Below are positions 42,118 to 50,116 of a stretch of DNA of 64,000 nucleotides, piece by piece. How positions within the stretch are numbered: position 1 is the stretch's first letter; every line of letters begins with the position of its first letter. The stretch is from Sulfurimonas sp. (GTDB lineage: Bacteria; Campylobacterota; Campylobacteria; Campylobacterales; Sulfurimonadaceae). Position numbers and translations under genes: made by a program. Below the pieces are notes generated by a model. The model was not told the origin of the DNA. It searched no databases and saw only the letters and a list, made by a program, of their open reading frames with translations. The DNA lies in assembly GCF_041583195.1 (NCBI RefSeq), contig NZ_JBFHGL010000001.1, positions 62,001-126,000 of the forward strand, read 5' to 3'.

Positions 42118-42131
42118 AATAAGCTCCTTGT

Positions 42132-42218
42132 TTATTTAACCATCCAACTGGTAGATTTCTTACTTTTTAATAACTTAATTTTCAATCTGTCAAGTGCACT
42201 AAGTTTCACTTTACTCAT
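42132..42218 (-). CDS. 28-aa basic small ORF with promoter and ribosome-binding site
   Basis: Encodes a basic peptide starting MSKVKLSALDRLKIKLLKSK and ending SWMVK. GGAGA lies eight bases before the ATG, and a consensus TATAAT lies about 32 bases upstream, so a promoter, leader, this ORF and a second 18-aa ORF form a compact transcription unit. Eight lysines and one arginine against one acidic residue give a strong positive charge. No family is recognised. It occupies much of the otherwise gene-free stretch 41989-42377. Confidence 0.45.
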   Translation of the reverse strand: MSKVKLSALDRLKIKLLKSKKSTSWMVK

Positions 42219-42249
42219 AGTTTTGTCTCCTTTATATTTTTACGACGAA

Positions 42250-42255
42250 ATTATA
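42250..42255 (-). promoter_or_regulatory. -10 box of the two small ORFs
   Basis: Reverse-strand TATAAT (ATTATA on the forward strand) preceded by an AT-rich run ending CTTT. Predicted start lies about 25 bases before the 28-aa ORF. Confidence 0.45.
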
Positions 42256-42317
42256 AAAGTTATTAATTACCTAGTGGTTACAAATACAAGGTGAGGACGA
42301 AAAAATAGTTTTAGGCA

Positions 42318-42353
42318 GTTTTTGCAGACATACTTGTAGTATGCCGAAAAAAC
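42318..42353. repeat. Imperfect hairpin downstream of cmoA
   Basis: CATAC/GTATG stem with a TTGTA loop, an internal bulge, and an outer GTTTTT/AAAAAC stem. It lies 25 bp downstream of the cmoA stop and could terminate cmoA transcription (TTTTTT follows on the reverse strand) or be a dispersed intergenic palindrome. Only one copy is seen in this window. Confidence 0.35.
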
Positions 42354-42377
42354 TAACGAAGAAATATGAAGTAAAAA

Positions 42378-43082
42378 TTATTTTATAGCTATAAAAGTTG
42401 CAAAGTTTGCCCAGCGAAACACTACCTCACAGTGTGAAAACCCCGCATTTTTAGCCATTTTGATATTTTCATCTTCACTGTATGGTACTAATACATTTTC
42501 CAGTGCTTCACGCTTTTGGGCTATCTCATACTCACTGTAACCCTGTTTCTTTTTAAAGTCATAATAGTGTTCGATCAGATCTTTATTTAGTTTTGGATGG
42601 TGTGAGATCACCTTTTCGCTAAATATAAATACGCCATCTTTTTTAAGCGCATCTGCTATCTTTTTAACAAGCTCTTCCCTTACAAGCGGGCGGATAAACT
42701 GAAGTGTATAGTTACTTACAAAGACATCTGCTTCTTTGTAGTCGTACTCTAAAATATCTGCGTTTAGCAAATCAATGTCAGCACCCATAGCGTGTGCTTT
42801 TTTGCTAGCCTGTTCAAGCATTGCATCAGAGTTATCAAGTCCGATCAGCTTTGCCTCTTTATTTTGCTTTGCAATTGAGATAAGCAAAGATGCTGTAGAA
42901 CATCCAAGATCATACATCAGTCCACCATCATTCAACGCTTTTTGAGCAAAGAATCTAGTCATCTCCTGACTCTGATCATAAAACGGTACACTGCGACTTA
43001 ACATATCGTCAAAAACAGCTGCTACCTCTTCGTCAAATTCAAATTGTTTCTTAATCGGTTTAGAAAATACTTTATCATTCAT
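42378..43082 (-). CDS. cmoA: Carboxy-S-adenosyl-L-methionine synthase
   Basis: 234-aa Rossmann-fold enzyme that converts SAM plus prephenate to carboxy-SAM, used by CmoB to modify the wobble uridine of tRNAs. [20 protein letters not shown] (CmoA-specific), the SAM loop [50 protein letters not shown] and [18 protein letters not shown] all match the family. Length is normal. The ATG at 43082 is divergent from the following small membrane-protein gene. Confidence 0.95.
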   Translation of the reverse strand: MNDKVFSKPIKKQFEFDEEVAAVFDDMLSRSVPFYDQSQEMTRFFAQKALNDGGLMYDLGCSTASLLISIAKQNKEAKLIGLDNSDAMLEQASKKAHAMGADIDLLNADILEYDYKEADVFVSNYTLQFIRPLVREELVKKIADALKKDGVFIFSEKVISHHPKLNKDLIEHYYDFKKKQGYSEYEIAQKREALENVLVPYSEDENIKMAKNAGFSHCEVVFRWANFATFIAIK

Positions 43083-43106
43083 AATGAAATTTTAGCAAAA
43101 TTACCA

Positions 43107-43112
43107 TATAAT
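43107..43112 (+). promoter_or_regulatory. -10 box of the 115-aa membrane-protein gene
   Basis: TATAAT, 27 bases before the ATG at 43140. Confidence 0.45.
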
Positions 43113-43139
43113 CACTACATTATTTTTATGGAGAGTATA

Positions 43140-43487
43140 ATGGACTTGAGTATTTCTACATTGATGATGATTTTTTTTATAATATTTATGATCATAGGAA
43201 TATGGAAGATTTATGCTTTTTTACCAAATAAACAGCTTGAAGATGATGATACTACTCCAGAAGCTACAAAAGATCTAATGCACTTGATGTTTAGCGTTAT
43301 AAAAGAAAATAATGGTGAACTTACAAAAGATGAGCTTTTTTCAAAGATGCAGGAACATGAAGAGTTTAACTCACAAAGATTTTGGAGATTTAACCTAAAT
43401 AGACTAAATCAGCTTTTAGGAAAAGTTTACATAGAAAATCCAGATGCTTCGGACATTCTGGATATCTATAAGATTATTAAAAACTAG
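43140..43487 (+). CDS. Small membrane-anchored protein of unknown function
   Basis: 115-aa protein with a single N-terminal membrane helix (STLMMIFFIIFMIIGIWKIYAF) and a cytoplasmic C-terminal domain, helical, with KDLMHLMFSVIKENNGELTKDELFSKMQ and FWRFNLNRLNQLLGKVYIENPD, which has a winged-helix-like flavour. I do not recognise the family. The ATG at 43140 has GGAG six bases upstream; upstream ATGs in frame lack one. Its end overlaps the convergent aldolase gene by four bases. Confidence 0.7.
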   Translation: MDLSISTLMMIFFIIFMIIGIWKIYAFLPNKQLEDDDTTPEATKDLMHLMFSVIKENNGELTKDELFSKMQEHEEFNSQRFWRFNLNRLNQLLGKVYIENPDASDILDIYKIIKN

Positions 43488-44566
43488 TTTCTACCTATTG
43501 CATTTAGATCTTTAAATGCTTCTTCAACTCTAGCAACAAGAGTTTCTTGTCCGGCTCTTAGCCATTTTCTAGGATCGTAGTATTTTTTGTTTGGTTTATC
43601 TTCACCCTCAGGGTTTCCGATCTGACCTTGAAGGTAGTCTTTATATTTTTCAGAGTAAGCTTTTACACCTTCCCAAGTTGCCCACTGAGTATCTGTATCG
43701 ATATTCATTTTTATAACACCGTAAGATATAGCCTCTTCAATTTCACTTTTTGCACTACCGCTTCCGCCGTGAAATACAAAGTTTACAGGTTTTGCATCTT
43801 CAGTGTTATATTTCTCGTGAATATATTTTTGTGAGTTATCTAAAATCTTAGGAGTTAGAGTTACATTACCAGGTTTATAAACACCGTGAACATTACCAAA
43901 AGATGCTGCTATTGTAAAGTTTGGTGAAATTGTACCTAGTTCAGCATATGCATATGCAACCTCTTCAGGCTGAGTATATAAAAGTGCGTTGTCTATGTTA
44001 GTATTATCAACACCGTCTTCTTCACCACCCGTAACACCAAGCTCAATCTCAATATGCATACCGATAGCAGACATTCTTTTTAAATACTCTTTTGAGATTG
44101 AGATGTTCTCTTCAATCGGTTCTTCTGAAAGGTCTAGCATATGTGAAGAAAATAGTGGTTTACCGTTTGCATCAAAGTACTGCTCACCAGCTTGAATAAG
44201 AGCATCGATCCAAGGTAGAAGTTTTTTTGCAGCATGATCAGTGTGTAAAATAACAGGCACACCGTAAGCCTCAGCCATCATATGAGTATGAATTGCACCG
44301 CTTACTGCACCGTTTATTGCAGCAAGTTCATTTTCATTACTTAAACCTTTACCTGCATAATATGCAGCGCCACCGTTACTAAACTGAATAATAACAGGAG
44401 ATTTAACTTTAGCTGCAGCTTCTAAAACACCGTTTATAGAATCAGTCGACACAACATTAACGGCCGGAATTGCGAATCCGTTATCTTTAGCATGTTTATA
44501 AACTTTTAAAACATCCTCACCAAAAAGTACACCCGGTTTAACTATATCTAATATACCTTTACTCAT
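43484..44566 (-). CDS. fba: Class II fructose-bisphosphate aldolase
   Basis: 360-aa zinc-dependent aldolase of glycolysis and gluconeogenesis, E. coli FbaA type. FAIPAVNVVSTDSINGVLEAA, VILHTDHAAKKLLPWID (zinc His pair with catalytic Asp), EIELGVTGGEEDGVDN, SFGNVHGVYKPGNV and VFHGGSGSAKSEI (zinc/phosphate binding) are all present. I chose the ATG at 44566 rather than ten codons earlier because AAGGTG precedes it and the N-terminus M-S-K-G-I-L-D-I matches the family. It overlaps the convergent membrane-protein gene by four bases. Confidence 0.97.
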   Translation of the reverse strand: MSKGILDIVKPGVLFGEDVLKVYKHAKDNGFAIPAVNVVSTDSINGVLEAAAKVKSPVIIQFSNGGAAYYAGKGLSNENELAAINGAVSGAIHTHMMAEAYGVPVILHTDHAAKKLLPWIDALIQAGEQYFDANGKPLFSSHMLDLSEEPIEENISISKEYLKRMSAIGMHIEIELGVTGGEEDGVDNTNIDNALLYTQPEEVAYAYAELGTISPNFTIAASFGNVHGVYKPGNVTLTPKILDNSQKYIHEKYNTEDAKPVNFVFHGGSGSAKSEIEEAISYGVIKMNIDTDTQWATWEGVKAYSEKYKDYLQGQIGNPEGEDKPNKKYYDPRKWLRAGQETLVARVEEAFKDLNAIGRN

Positions 44567-44691
44567 AAAAACACCTTCAAAAAAATAATTGTGCAATTAT
44601 AATACAGAGTTCTTTTAAAACAACTTTCTTAATACAAATATATATTTTTATGTTAAAATACAAAAAAATATAAGCACATAAAGTAAGTAAA

Positions 44692-45333
44692 ATGGATATA
44701 ACAATAGAAGAGTATGCTAAAAGATTTAAGATGTCAACAGAGATGGTTACGTCTAAAATTCGTCAAAAAAAATTAAACTTTACTATACAAAACGGCATTA
44801 CCCTTATAAATATACCGGATGAAGAAACAGCTCCTGTAGCTTCTGAAAAAAACAAACAGATTCAAGTGCAAAAAAATATTATGCAAAAGGCTACTGTAGC
44901 TACGGTTTTAGGCCTTTATAAAAGAGAAAATAGCTATTTAAAACAAAAAATTGAGCAACTAGAAGCGAAGATCGACAAACTAATAGAAGACAAAGAAAAT
45001 ATGCTTAGAGAAGAGCGTGACAGAATAGAAAGTATCTATTTAAACAAAGATGAGCAACTAAAACATATTTTAGAGCTGGTAAACCAAAAACTGCTTCAAG
45101 ATCAGCAAGAGAAGAACGTTTATTATGAAGTTGAACATTCAAAAAGCAGCCCGAGTAAAATAGTTGAACTAAAAGAATATTTAAAAACTCTTGACCTAAA
45201 AACTTCTCAAAGAAAAAATATCAAAAGAAGATTTCAGGACGTACTACACGAAGATATAAGAGTTATAGAGCAAAATGGGAAAATATATTTAGATTTTTCA
45301 AAGTATGACTATAGTGATTTATTAGCACTCTAA
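44692..45333 (+). CDS. HTH/coiled-coil protein of unknown function
   Basis: 213-aa protein whose first 45 residues (MDITIEEYAKRFKMSTEMVT then KIRQKKLNFTIQNGITLINIP) look like a MerR-type or other helix-turn-helix reading a short motif. A long coiled coil follows (RENSYLKQKIEQLEAKIDKL to LVNQKLL, about 85-145), and a basic C-terminal region ends in DVLHEDIRVIEQNGKIYLDFSKYDY. It precedes a FapA-like gene by 12 bp and is probably co-transcribed. I do not recognise a specific family. Confidence 0.7.
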   Translation: MDITIEEYAKRFKMSTEMVTSKIRQKKLNFTIQNGITLINIPDEETAPVASEKNKQIQVQKNIMQKATVATVLGLYKRENSYLKQKIEQLEAKIDKLIEDKENMLREERDRIESIYLNKDEQLKHILELVNQKLLQDQQEKNVYYEVEHSKSSPSKIVELKEYLKTLDLKTSQRKNIKRRFQDVLHEDIRVIEQNGKIYLDFSKYDYSDLLAL

Positions 45334-45345
45334 AGGTCTAAAACT

Positions 45346-46998
45346 ATGCAAAAAGCAAAAGTAAAGACAAAAAACATTCTTCTGTCACTACAAAAATACG
45401 CAAAAAATAATGATGCGAGCATAAACATTGTTGATTTTGAGATCTTAGATACAAAAACACTTATTAAGACATCTAAAGATACCGACTTTACAGAATACAA
45501 TGAAGCTGTTCAGGAACATTACGATAGCGAAGAAAAAATGATTGATTATCATTTGGAATTTACACAAGTCCATACAATTAAGCTTTTTGAAAAACAACAA
45601 AAAAAATACTATTTAGATTATGAGATCAACTATGACTCTATGAATACCCATCCAACTATCACTATTAAAATAAATTCTAAAATACCTATTAAAACTCCAA
45701 GGGATACATATATATGGCTTAAAAATGAGGTAGATACCATTAAAGCAAGAAATGCTATCTTGATCGGTCTGTTTGATGAAAGCTATATAACAAAACTAAA
45801 ACTATTTACCAAGTTTATACATGCCGGCAAATTTAAAAAGAATATAAAGCTTCCTCTAATTGAGACAATTGAACCAAATGTTACACAAAAAGGCCAATTG
45901 CTTTTACACTATGAAAAACATAAAAACAAGCATGGTATAGCCGAAGTGGATGCTAAAGAGGTAATCGCAGAGTATAGAAAGCCTAAGTTCGGTAGAAACG
46001 GGCTAGATGCGTTTGGAAAAGTGATTAGCAACACTTCTCAAAAAAACCTAAAAGATCTAGACTATGATACAGATGACGAAACAATACTAGTAAAAGAAGA
46101 TAATGATAAAAAACTATATATATCTAAAGCAAAAGGTTACGTAAATATTTCTAGAAATATTATGTATATAGATCACACTATAAAAAAACGTAAAATAAAA
46201 CGTGTAGAAGATAAGGTTTCAGAGCATGAAGATAATGATATAAAAGTAGTAGTATCAGAAAAAGACGTTACTCAAGACAGCATAGGTGAAGGTGTAGAGC
46301 TTACAAGTGAGACTATACATGTTGAAGGATTTGTAGGATCAAACTCGGTATTACATGCTACAAACCTAACAATAGACGGTGCCACACACCAAAGTTCTCA
46401 TCAAAATGCAAAGTTTGCGAAAATAAACCGACACAAAGGTACACTTCGTGCGCATCAAGCGGATATAAAGCTTCTAGAAGGTGGGACTGTATATGCAACT
46501 ACAGTAAATATAGATGCTTGTCTAAACGGAACCATATATGCAAAAGATGTAAATATAACAAGTGTAAAAAGTAATCTTAAAGTATATGCATCTCATTCAA
46601 TAAACATTACTTTAGTAAGCGGTGAAAACAATACTTTTAATATAGACTATAAGAAAATCCCTATACTTTCCAAAAAGATTGAATTTATAGATAATGATAT
46701 AGAGGACTTAAAATACCATTTAGAAGAAGCAAAAAGGCATAATCAATCAAAAATAGCAGGTTATGAAGCTGAGATCAAAAAACTTAAAGATGATAAAAAC
46801 AGTGTAATTAATTCTATAAACGATGCCACTATAACAGTTCAAAAGGCTTTTAGGGGTCTAAATAACATTATATTTACTATAAGTGATCTAAAAGAGCTCA
46901 TCTACAAAACTGATAATAAAAAATATGAAACATTTCATCTTGAAATAAAAGATGAAAAAGTAACTCTAAAACCTGTAAATATCTCCATAGAACTATAA
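45346..46998 (+). CDS. FapA-like DUF342 protein
   Basis: 550-aa protein of the FapA/DUF342 family. An N-terminal domain (1-180) is followed by the conserved VDAKEVIAEYRKPKFGRNGLDAFGKVI segment and a right-handed beta-helix-like region of hexapeptide-style repeats (EGFVGSNSVLHATNLTIDGATHQ and GGTVYATTVNIDACLNGTIYAKDVNITSV). The C-terminus is coiled coil. FapA relatives are linked to flagellar assembly or polar localisation in other bacteria. No flagellar genes lie nearby; it follows an HTH/coiled-coil gene. Confidence 0.8.
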   Translation: MQKAKVKTKNILLSLQKYAKNNDASINIVDFEILDTKTLIKTSKDTDFTEYNEAVQEHYDSEEKMIDYHLEFTQVHTIKLFEKQQKKYYLDYEINYDSMNTHPTITIKINSKIPIKTPRDTYIWLKNEVDTIKARNAILIGLFDESYITKLKLFTKFIHAGKFKKNIKLPLIETIEPNVTQKGQLLLHYEKHKNKHGIAEVDAKEVIAEYRKPKFGRNGLDAFGKVISNTSQKNLKDLDYDTDDETILVKEDNDKKLYISKAKGYVNISRNIMYIDHTIKKRKIKRVEDKVSEHEDNDIKVVVSEKDVTQDSIGEGVELTSETIHVEGFVGSNSVLHATNLTIDGATHQSSHQNAKFAKINRHKGTLRAHQADIKLLEGGTVYATTVNIDACLNGTIYAKDVNITSVKSNLKVYASHSINITLVSGENNTFNIDYKKIPILSKKIEFIDNDIEDLKYHLEEAKRHNQSKIAGYEAEIKKLKDDKNSVINSINDATITVQKAFRGLNNIIFTISDLKELIYKTDNKKYETFHLEIKDEKVTLKPVNISIEL

Positions 46999-47176
46999 TT
47001 TTTTTAAATTCTCAAAAATCACACTAAATTTTTTTTGAAATAAATATACGGTTTTCCGTGTATTATATGTATATTTTATATTTTTATATTCATTTTTAAC
47101 TATATATTAAACATTTTAACCAATATATTACACTAATAAATGTTTATTTAAGTATATATTCCGTATACTACTTCTC
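46999..47176. promoter_or_regulatory. AT-rich intergenic region with two palindromes
   Basis: This 178-bp region is over 80% A/T. It holds an inverted repeat of about eight base pairs near 47050 (ATACGG-TTTT-CCGTGTAT, one wobble) and AGTATA...TATACT just before the next gene (about 47153-47169). The right-hand TATACT is also a good -10 box ending seven bases before the ATG of the HTH gene. Confidence 0.4.
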
Positions 47177-47416
47177 ATGCAAATTAATGATCTGTTTAAT
47201 ATTCTTCATAATTCAATAGAGTCCCAACATAATGGACGCAAAATATCTTTAAAAGATATGGCTTCTTCTTTAGGGATATCTATGCGTACATACCAAGACT
47301 GGAAACTTGGTCGTGCAAAACCTCAAGCAGCTTCAGCAGTTATGAAGATGCTTGGTGAATTAGATGATGAAGAGATCATTAGAGCTGTAAGAAAGATTAA
47401 TAAACTTCAGGACTGA
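47177..47416 (+). CDS. Small HTH protein (XRE-like)
   Basis: 79-aa protein with a central helix-turn-helix: ISLKDMASSLGISMRTYQDWKLGRAKPQAAS, the form seen in XRE/Cro-type regulators, followed by a C-terminal helix (MLGELDDEEIIRAVRKINKLQ). No ribosome site is seen before the ATG and a TATACT box ends seven bases upstream, so the transcript may be leaderless. Palindromes upstream could be its own operators. It is followed two bases later by another small gene. Confidence 0.75.
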   Translation: MQINDLFNILHNSIESQHNGRKISLKDMASSLGISMRTYQDWKLGRAKPQAASAVMKMLGELDDEEIIRAVRKINKLQD

Positions 47417-47418
47417 CA

Positions 47419-47625
47419 ATGGGAATGCTAACAAGAGAAGAGAGAGATGGTTTAGAAGAAGTATTTATGTCTATACATTCAAAGAAAAGTCTGTATAACA
47501 TAATAAAACATTATAATATAATGTTAAAAAATTCTGCAAAGCAAGCTAAAATAGGTACTAAAATGCAGGAAATTTATAAATTTCTGTCTATTTTTTCTAA
47601 AAAGAAGAAAAATTTAAGCAAATAA
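47419..47625 (+). CDS. Small basic protein of unknown function
   Basis: 68-aa lysine-rich helical protein (MGMLTREERDGLEEVFMSIH then SKKSLYNIIKHYNIMLKNSAKQAK). It starts two bases after the stop of the HTH gene and is likely co-translated. The N-terminal REERDGLEEVF and strongly basic C-terminus (FSKKKKNLSK) suggest nucleic-acid or protein binding; no family recognised. Confidence 0.65.
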   Translation: MGMLTREERDGLEEVFMSIHSKKSLYNIIKHYNIMLKNSAKQAKIGTKMQEIYKFLSIFSKKKKNLSK

Positions 47626-47724
47626 ATATTAAAGTGTCTTCAGCTGAATAATTCGCCGTGCTGGTAGCTATTACAAGGATGGTGAGTGATTTCGGAAAAA
47701 TTTTATTAATCTAAGGGTAAATTC

Positions 47725-48009
47725 ATGAATAAAGCTGAATTTGTAGAACTAGTTCAAGCAAGTGGTGAGTATAAAACTAAAGTAGAGGCTGAAGCAGCAA
47801 TTAAAGCGTTCACTGAAGCAGTAACAACTGCACTAGTAAAAAAAGAAGATGTTTCTTTAGTAGGTTTTGGTAGCTTTTCTGCAGCATTACAAAAAGGTAA
47901 AAGCGGTAAAGTACCTGGTACTGATAAAACTTATACAACTCAAGATAAAATGGTTCCAAAATTTAAAGCTGGAAAAGGTCTTAAAGACCGCGTTGCAGCT
48001 GGTAAATAA
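47725..48009 (+). CDS. hup: HU family DNA-binding protein
   Basis: 94-aa histone-like nucleoid protein. MNKAEFVELVQASGEYKTKV and EAAIKAFTEAVTTALVKKEDVSLVGFGSF form the dimer core, and the arm region carries the DNA-intercalating proline (GKSGKVPGTDKTYTT) before the closing FKAGKGLKDRVA. It binds and bends DNA non-specifically. TAAGGG lies about nine bases before the ATG. A ten-bp hairpin follows the stop. Confidence 0.95.
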   Translation: MNKAEFVELVQASGEYKTKVEAEAAIKAFTEAVTTALVKKEDVSLVGFGSFSAALQKGKSGKVPGTDKTYTTQDKMVPKFKAGKGLKDRVAAGK

Positions 48010-48015
48010 TCTTTC

Positions 48016-48039
48016 AAGTTGTCGCTTTTGCGGCAACTT
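48016..48039 (+). terminator. Hairpin downstream of hup
   Basis: AAGTTGTCGC pairs with GCGGCAACTT (one G-T wobble) around a TTTT loop, seven bases after the hup stop. No long T-run follows (ATCTTCT), so it may stabilise or only partly terminate the hup transcript. Confidence 0.5.
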
Positions 48040-48059
48040 ATCTTCTAACAATCTAATAA

Positions 48060-49499
48060 ATGAAATTAAACTTCTTTTCTAATCTTTTTAAAAAAGATAA
48101 TAAAAACAAACTTTTAACACCAGACTCAATTTTGCTAAAAAAATTAAAAGCAGTGTGTAAAGAAAATAATTACAAACTTTTAGAAAACACAACAATCTAT
48201 CATCATTCAAATAAAATTGAAATACCGTTAATGATACTCTCTCCAAAAAGAGGTTTGTATGTTTTAGAGTATAAAGACTGGACTTATGATGATCTGAATC
48301 TTTATGAAATTACACAAGCTAAGAACAATGAGCATTCTAAAAATACTTTAGCTTATGATAAAACGAACAGTTTTATAAATACTAAATATAATGAAATACT
48401 ACATAATGACTGCGTTAAGACTTTTAATTTTTTAATAGCTGAGAATTTAAGCTTTGTAGATTATGAACATCTTAGCGAAGAAAAAAAGAATCTTTTACCT
48501 AATGAAAAGATTATATTTTGCGATAATGACGAAGAAGAAATTTTAAATAAACTAAACGATGTATCTGAAGCAGATGATAATTTAGCTGATCCTAACTATA
48601 TACTAGCAAACCTTTTAACTCAGTATTTAGTTCTGCATAAAGGAAATGTATCGTTAGCTACAGATGAGCAAATAGATTATATTACGGACTCACAAAATTT
48701 TGAAGAACAAAAAAGTATTGTAAGTTTAAACGGTTTGGCACTTTCAGGAAAAACAACAGCGCTCATTTTAAGAGCTGTCTATCTAAAACTGCTTTCAAAC
48801 AACAATAGCGTAACTATCATTGAACCAACAGCACTTAGTTGTGATATAGTTAAACAATTTATATTAGAACTAATTGAATACTCAATCGTTAACGTTGATA
48901 TAACATCTATACGAGTATGTACACCTGAGGAGTTTTTAAATTCTAAAGTAACAGAATATGTACTATGCGACGATACATCTTTAATTGAAGAGGGTCTTTT
49001 AGAAAATATAATTCTAAAGTCTGCTAAATCACATCTTACATTGGTAAACCCGATACAAAGATATGACAACTTTTATAAATTAACAAAAAGTTTTCACAAT
49101 AAAATAGATATAGAGTTTATACAGAACAATCCTTATGCCTCTGCTATGCAATATATAAACAGATATGCAACAAATAAAGACAATAGTATACTTTGTGTAT
49201 CTAATAAAGAAACAGGTGAAAATCTTAGCGAAGATTTAGCTTCATATATAGAGGATGAAGTTATTTTATTAGACAGTTCAAAAAAACTAATTGATCAAAA
49301 AAAGAGTTTGTTGACTTTGAGTGACTATAAAAATATAAATGCCCAAAGAAGTGATATAGTTATACTCTTAGATGTATGCGAAGTTTCGCAACAAGAACTC
49401 TCATACGCTATAAATCTTGCTAATGAAAAAGTTTTTCTAATATACGAAGAACAATGTGACGCTATAATTACACTCAAAAAAATATTTAAAAAGGACTAA
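48060..49499 (+). CDS. NERD nuclease-like plus degenerate UvrD-like helicase/ATPase protein
   Basis: 479-aa protein. The N-terminal 200 residues contain IEIPLMILSPKRGLYVLEYKDW, matching the NERD nuclease core in which ExK is part of a PD-(D/E)xK site. From about residue 220 a P-loop ATPase begins: VSLNGLALSGKTTALILRA (Walker A GxxxSGKT), EYVLCDDTS as a poor Walker B (DDTS in place of DEAQ), and later TLVNPIQRYDN resembling helicase motif III. The order nuclease then SF1-like ATPase is that of NERD-helicase proteins, but later motifs are weak. It may process DNA or RNA; a defence or repair role is speculation. Confidence 0.6.
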   Translation: MKLNFFSNLFKKDNKNKLLTPDSILLKKLKAVCKENNYKLLENTTIYHHSNKIEIPLMILSPKRGLYVLEYKDWTYDDLNLYEITQAKNNEHSKNTLAYDKTNSFINTKYNEILHNDCVKTFNFLIAENLSFVDYEHLSEEKKNLLPNEKIIFCDNDEEEILNKLNDVSEADDNLADPNYILANLLTQYLVLHKGNVSLATDEQIDYITDSQNFEEQKSIVSLNGLALSGKTTALILRAVYLKLLSNNNSVTIIEPTALSCDIVKQFILELIEYSIVNVDITSIRVCTPEEFLNSKVTEYVLCDDTSLIEEGLLENIILKSAKSHLTLVNPIQRYDNFYKLTKSFHNKIDIEFIQNNPYASAMQYINRYATNKDNSILCVSNKETGENLSEDLASYIEDEVILLDSSKKLIDQKKSLLTLSDYKNINAQRSDIVILLDVCEVSQQELSYAINLANEKVFLIYEEQCDAIITLKKIFKKD

Positions 49500-49501
49500 C
49501 A

Positions 49502-50038
49502 ATGAAAAAATTCTTTACTGCTGTTTTGATACTTTTATCAATAAATCTATATGCAAAAAACCCTATAGTTATACTTGAAACTACTCAAGGTAAGATCGAA
49601 CTGGAATTATTTCCTGATGTAGCACCATTAGCGGTTGAAAACTTTACAACACATATAAAAAACGGTTTTTACAATGGCATAGCATTTCATAGAATTATTC
49701 AAAACTTTATGATTCAAGGTGGTGATCCAACTGAGACTGGACGTGGTGGTGAGAGTATTTGGGGTAAAAGTTTTAAAGATGAATATAAAGGTAAAACTTT
49801 TGATAAAATTGGTGTACTAGCTATGGCAAATGCTGGTCCACATACAAACGGTAGCCAGTTTTTTATTACAACTGCACTAACACCATGGCTAAATGGAAGG
49901 CACACTATTTTTGGCCAAGCACTTCCAACTTCAATGCAGACTCTAAAAAAACTAAACAGTGTAGCAACATCTGGAAGATATGGTGGTGACAGACCACTGG
50001 AGCGTCAAGAAATTATAAAAGCTTACATTAAAGAATAA
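49502..50038 (+). CDS. Exported cyclophilin-type peptidyl-prolyl isomerase
   Basis: 178-aa protein with a signal peptide (MKKFFTAVLILLSINLYAKN) and a complete cyclophilin domain: GIAFHRIIQNFMIQGGDPTETG carries the catalytic Arg and Phe/Met/Gln, followed by MANAGPHTNGSQFFIT and WLNGRHTIFGQ (cyclosporin/substrate pocket, with W and H). It should assist protein folding in the periplasm, like PpiA. AAGGA precedes the ATG with normal spacing, two bases after the upstream stop. Confidence 0.93.
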   Translation: MKKFFTAVLILLSINLYAKNPIVILETTQGKIELELFPDVAPLAVENFTTHIKNGFYNGIAFHRIIQNFMIQGGDPTETGRGGESIWGKSFKDEYKGKTFDKIGVLAMANAGPHTNGSQFFITTALTPWLNGRHTIFGQALPTSMQTLKKLNSVATSGRYGGDRPLERQEIIKAYIKE

Positions 50039-50116
50039 ACCTTAAATTTAGCTTTGTAATTATTTTGTAATATTTAAAAAGGTATAATCCATAAATTTTT
50101 ATAAGGGTCGTATTCT

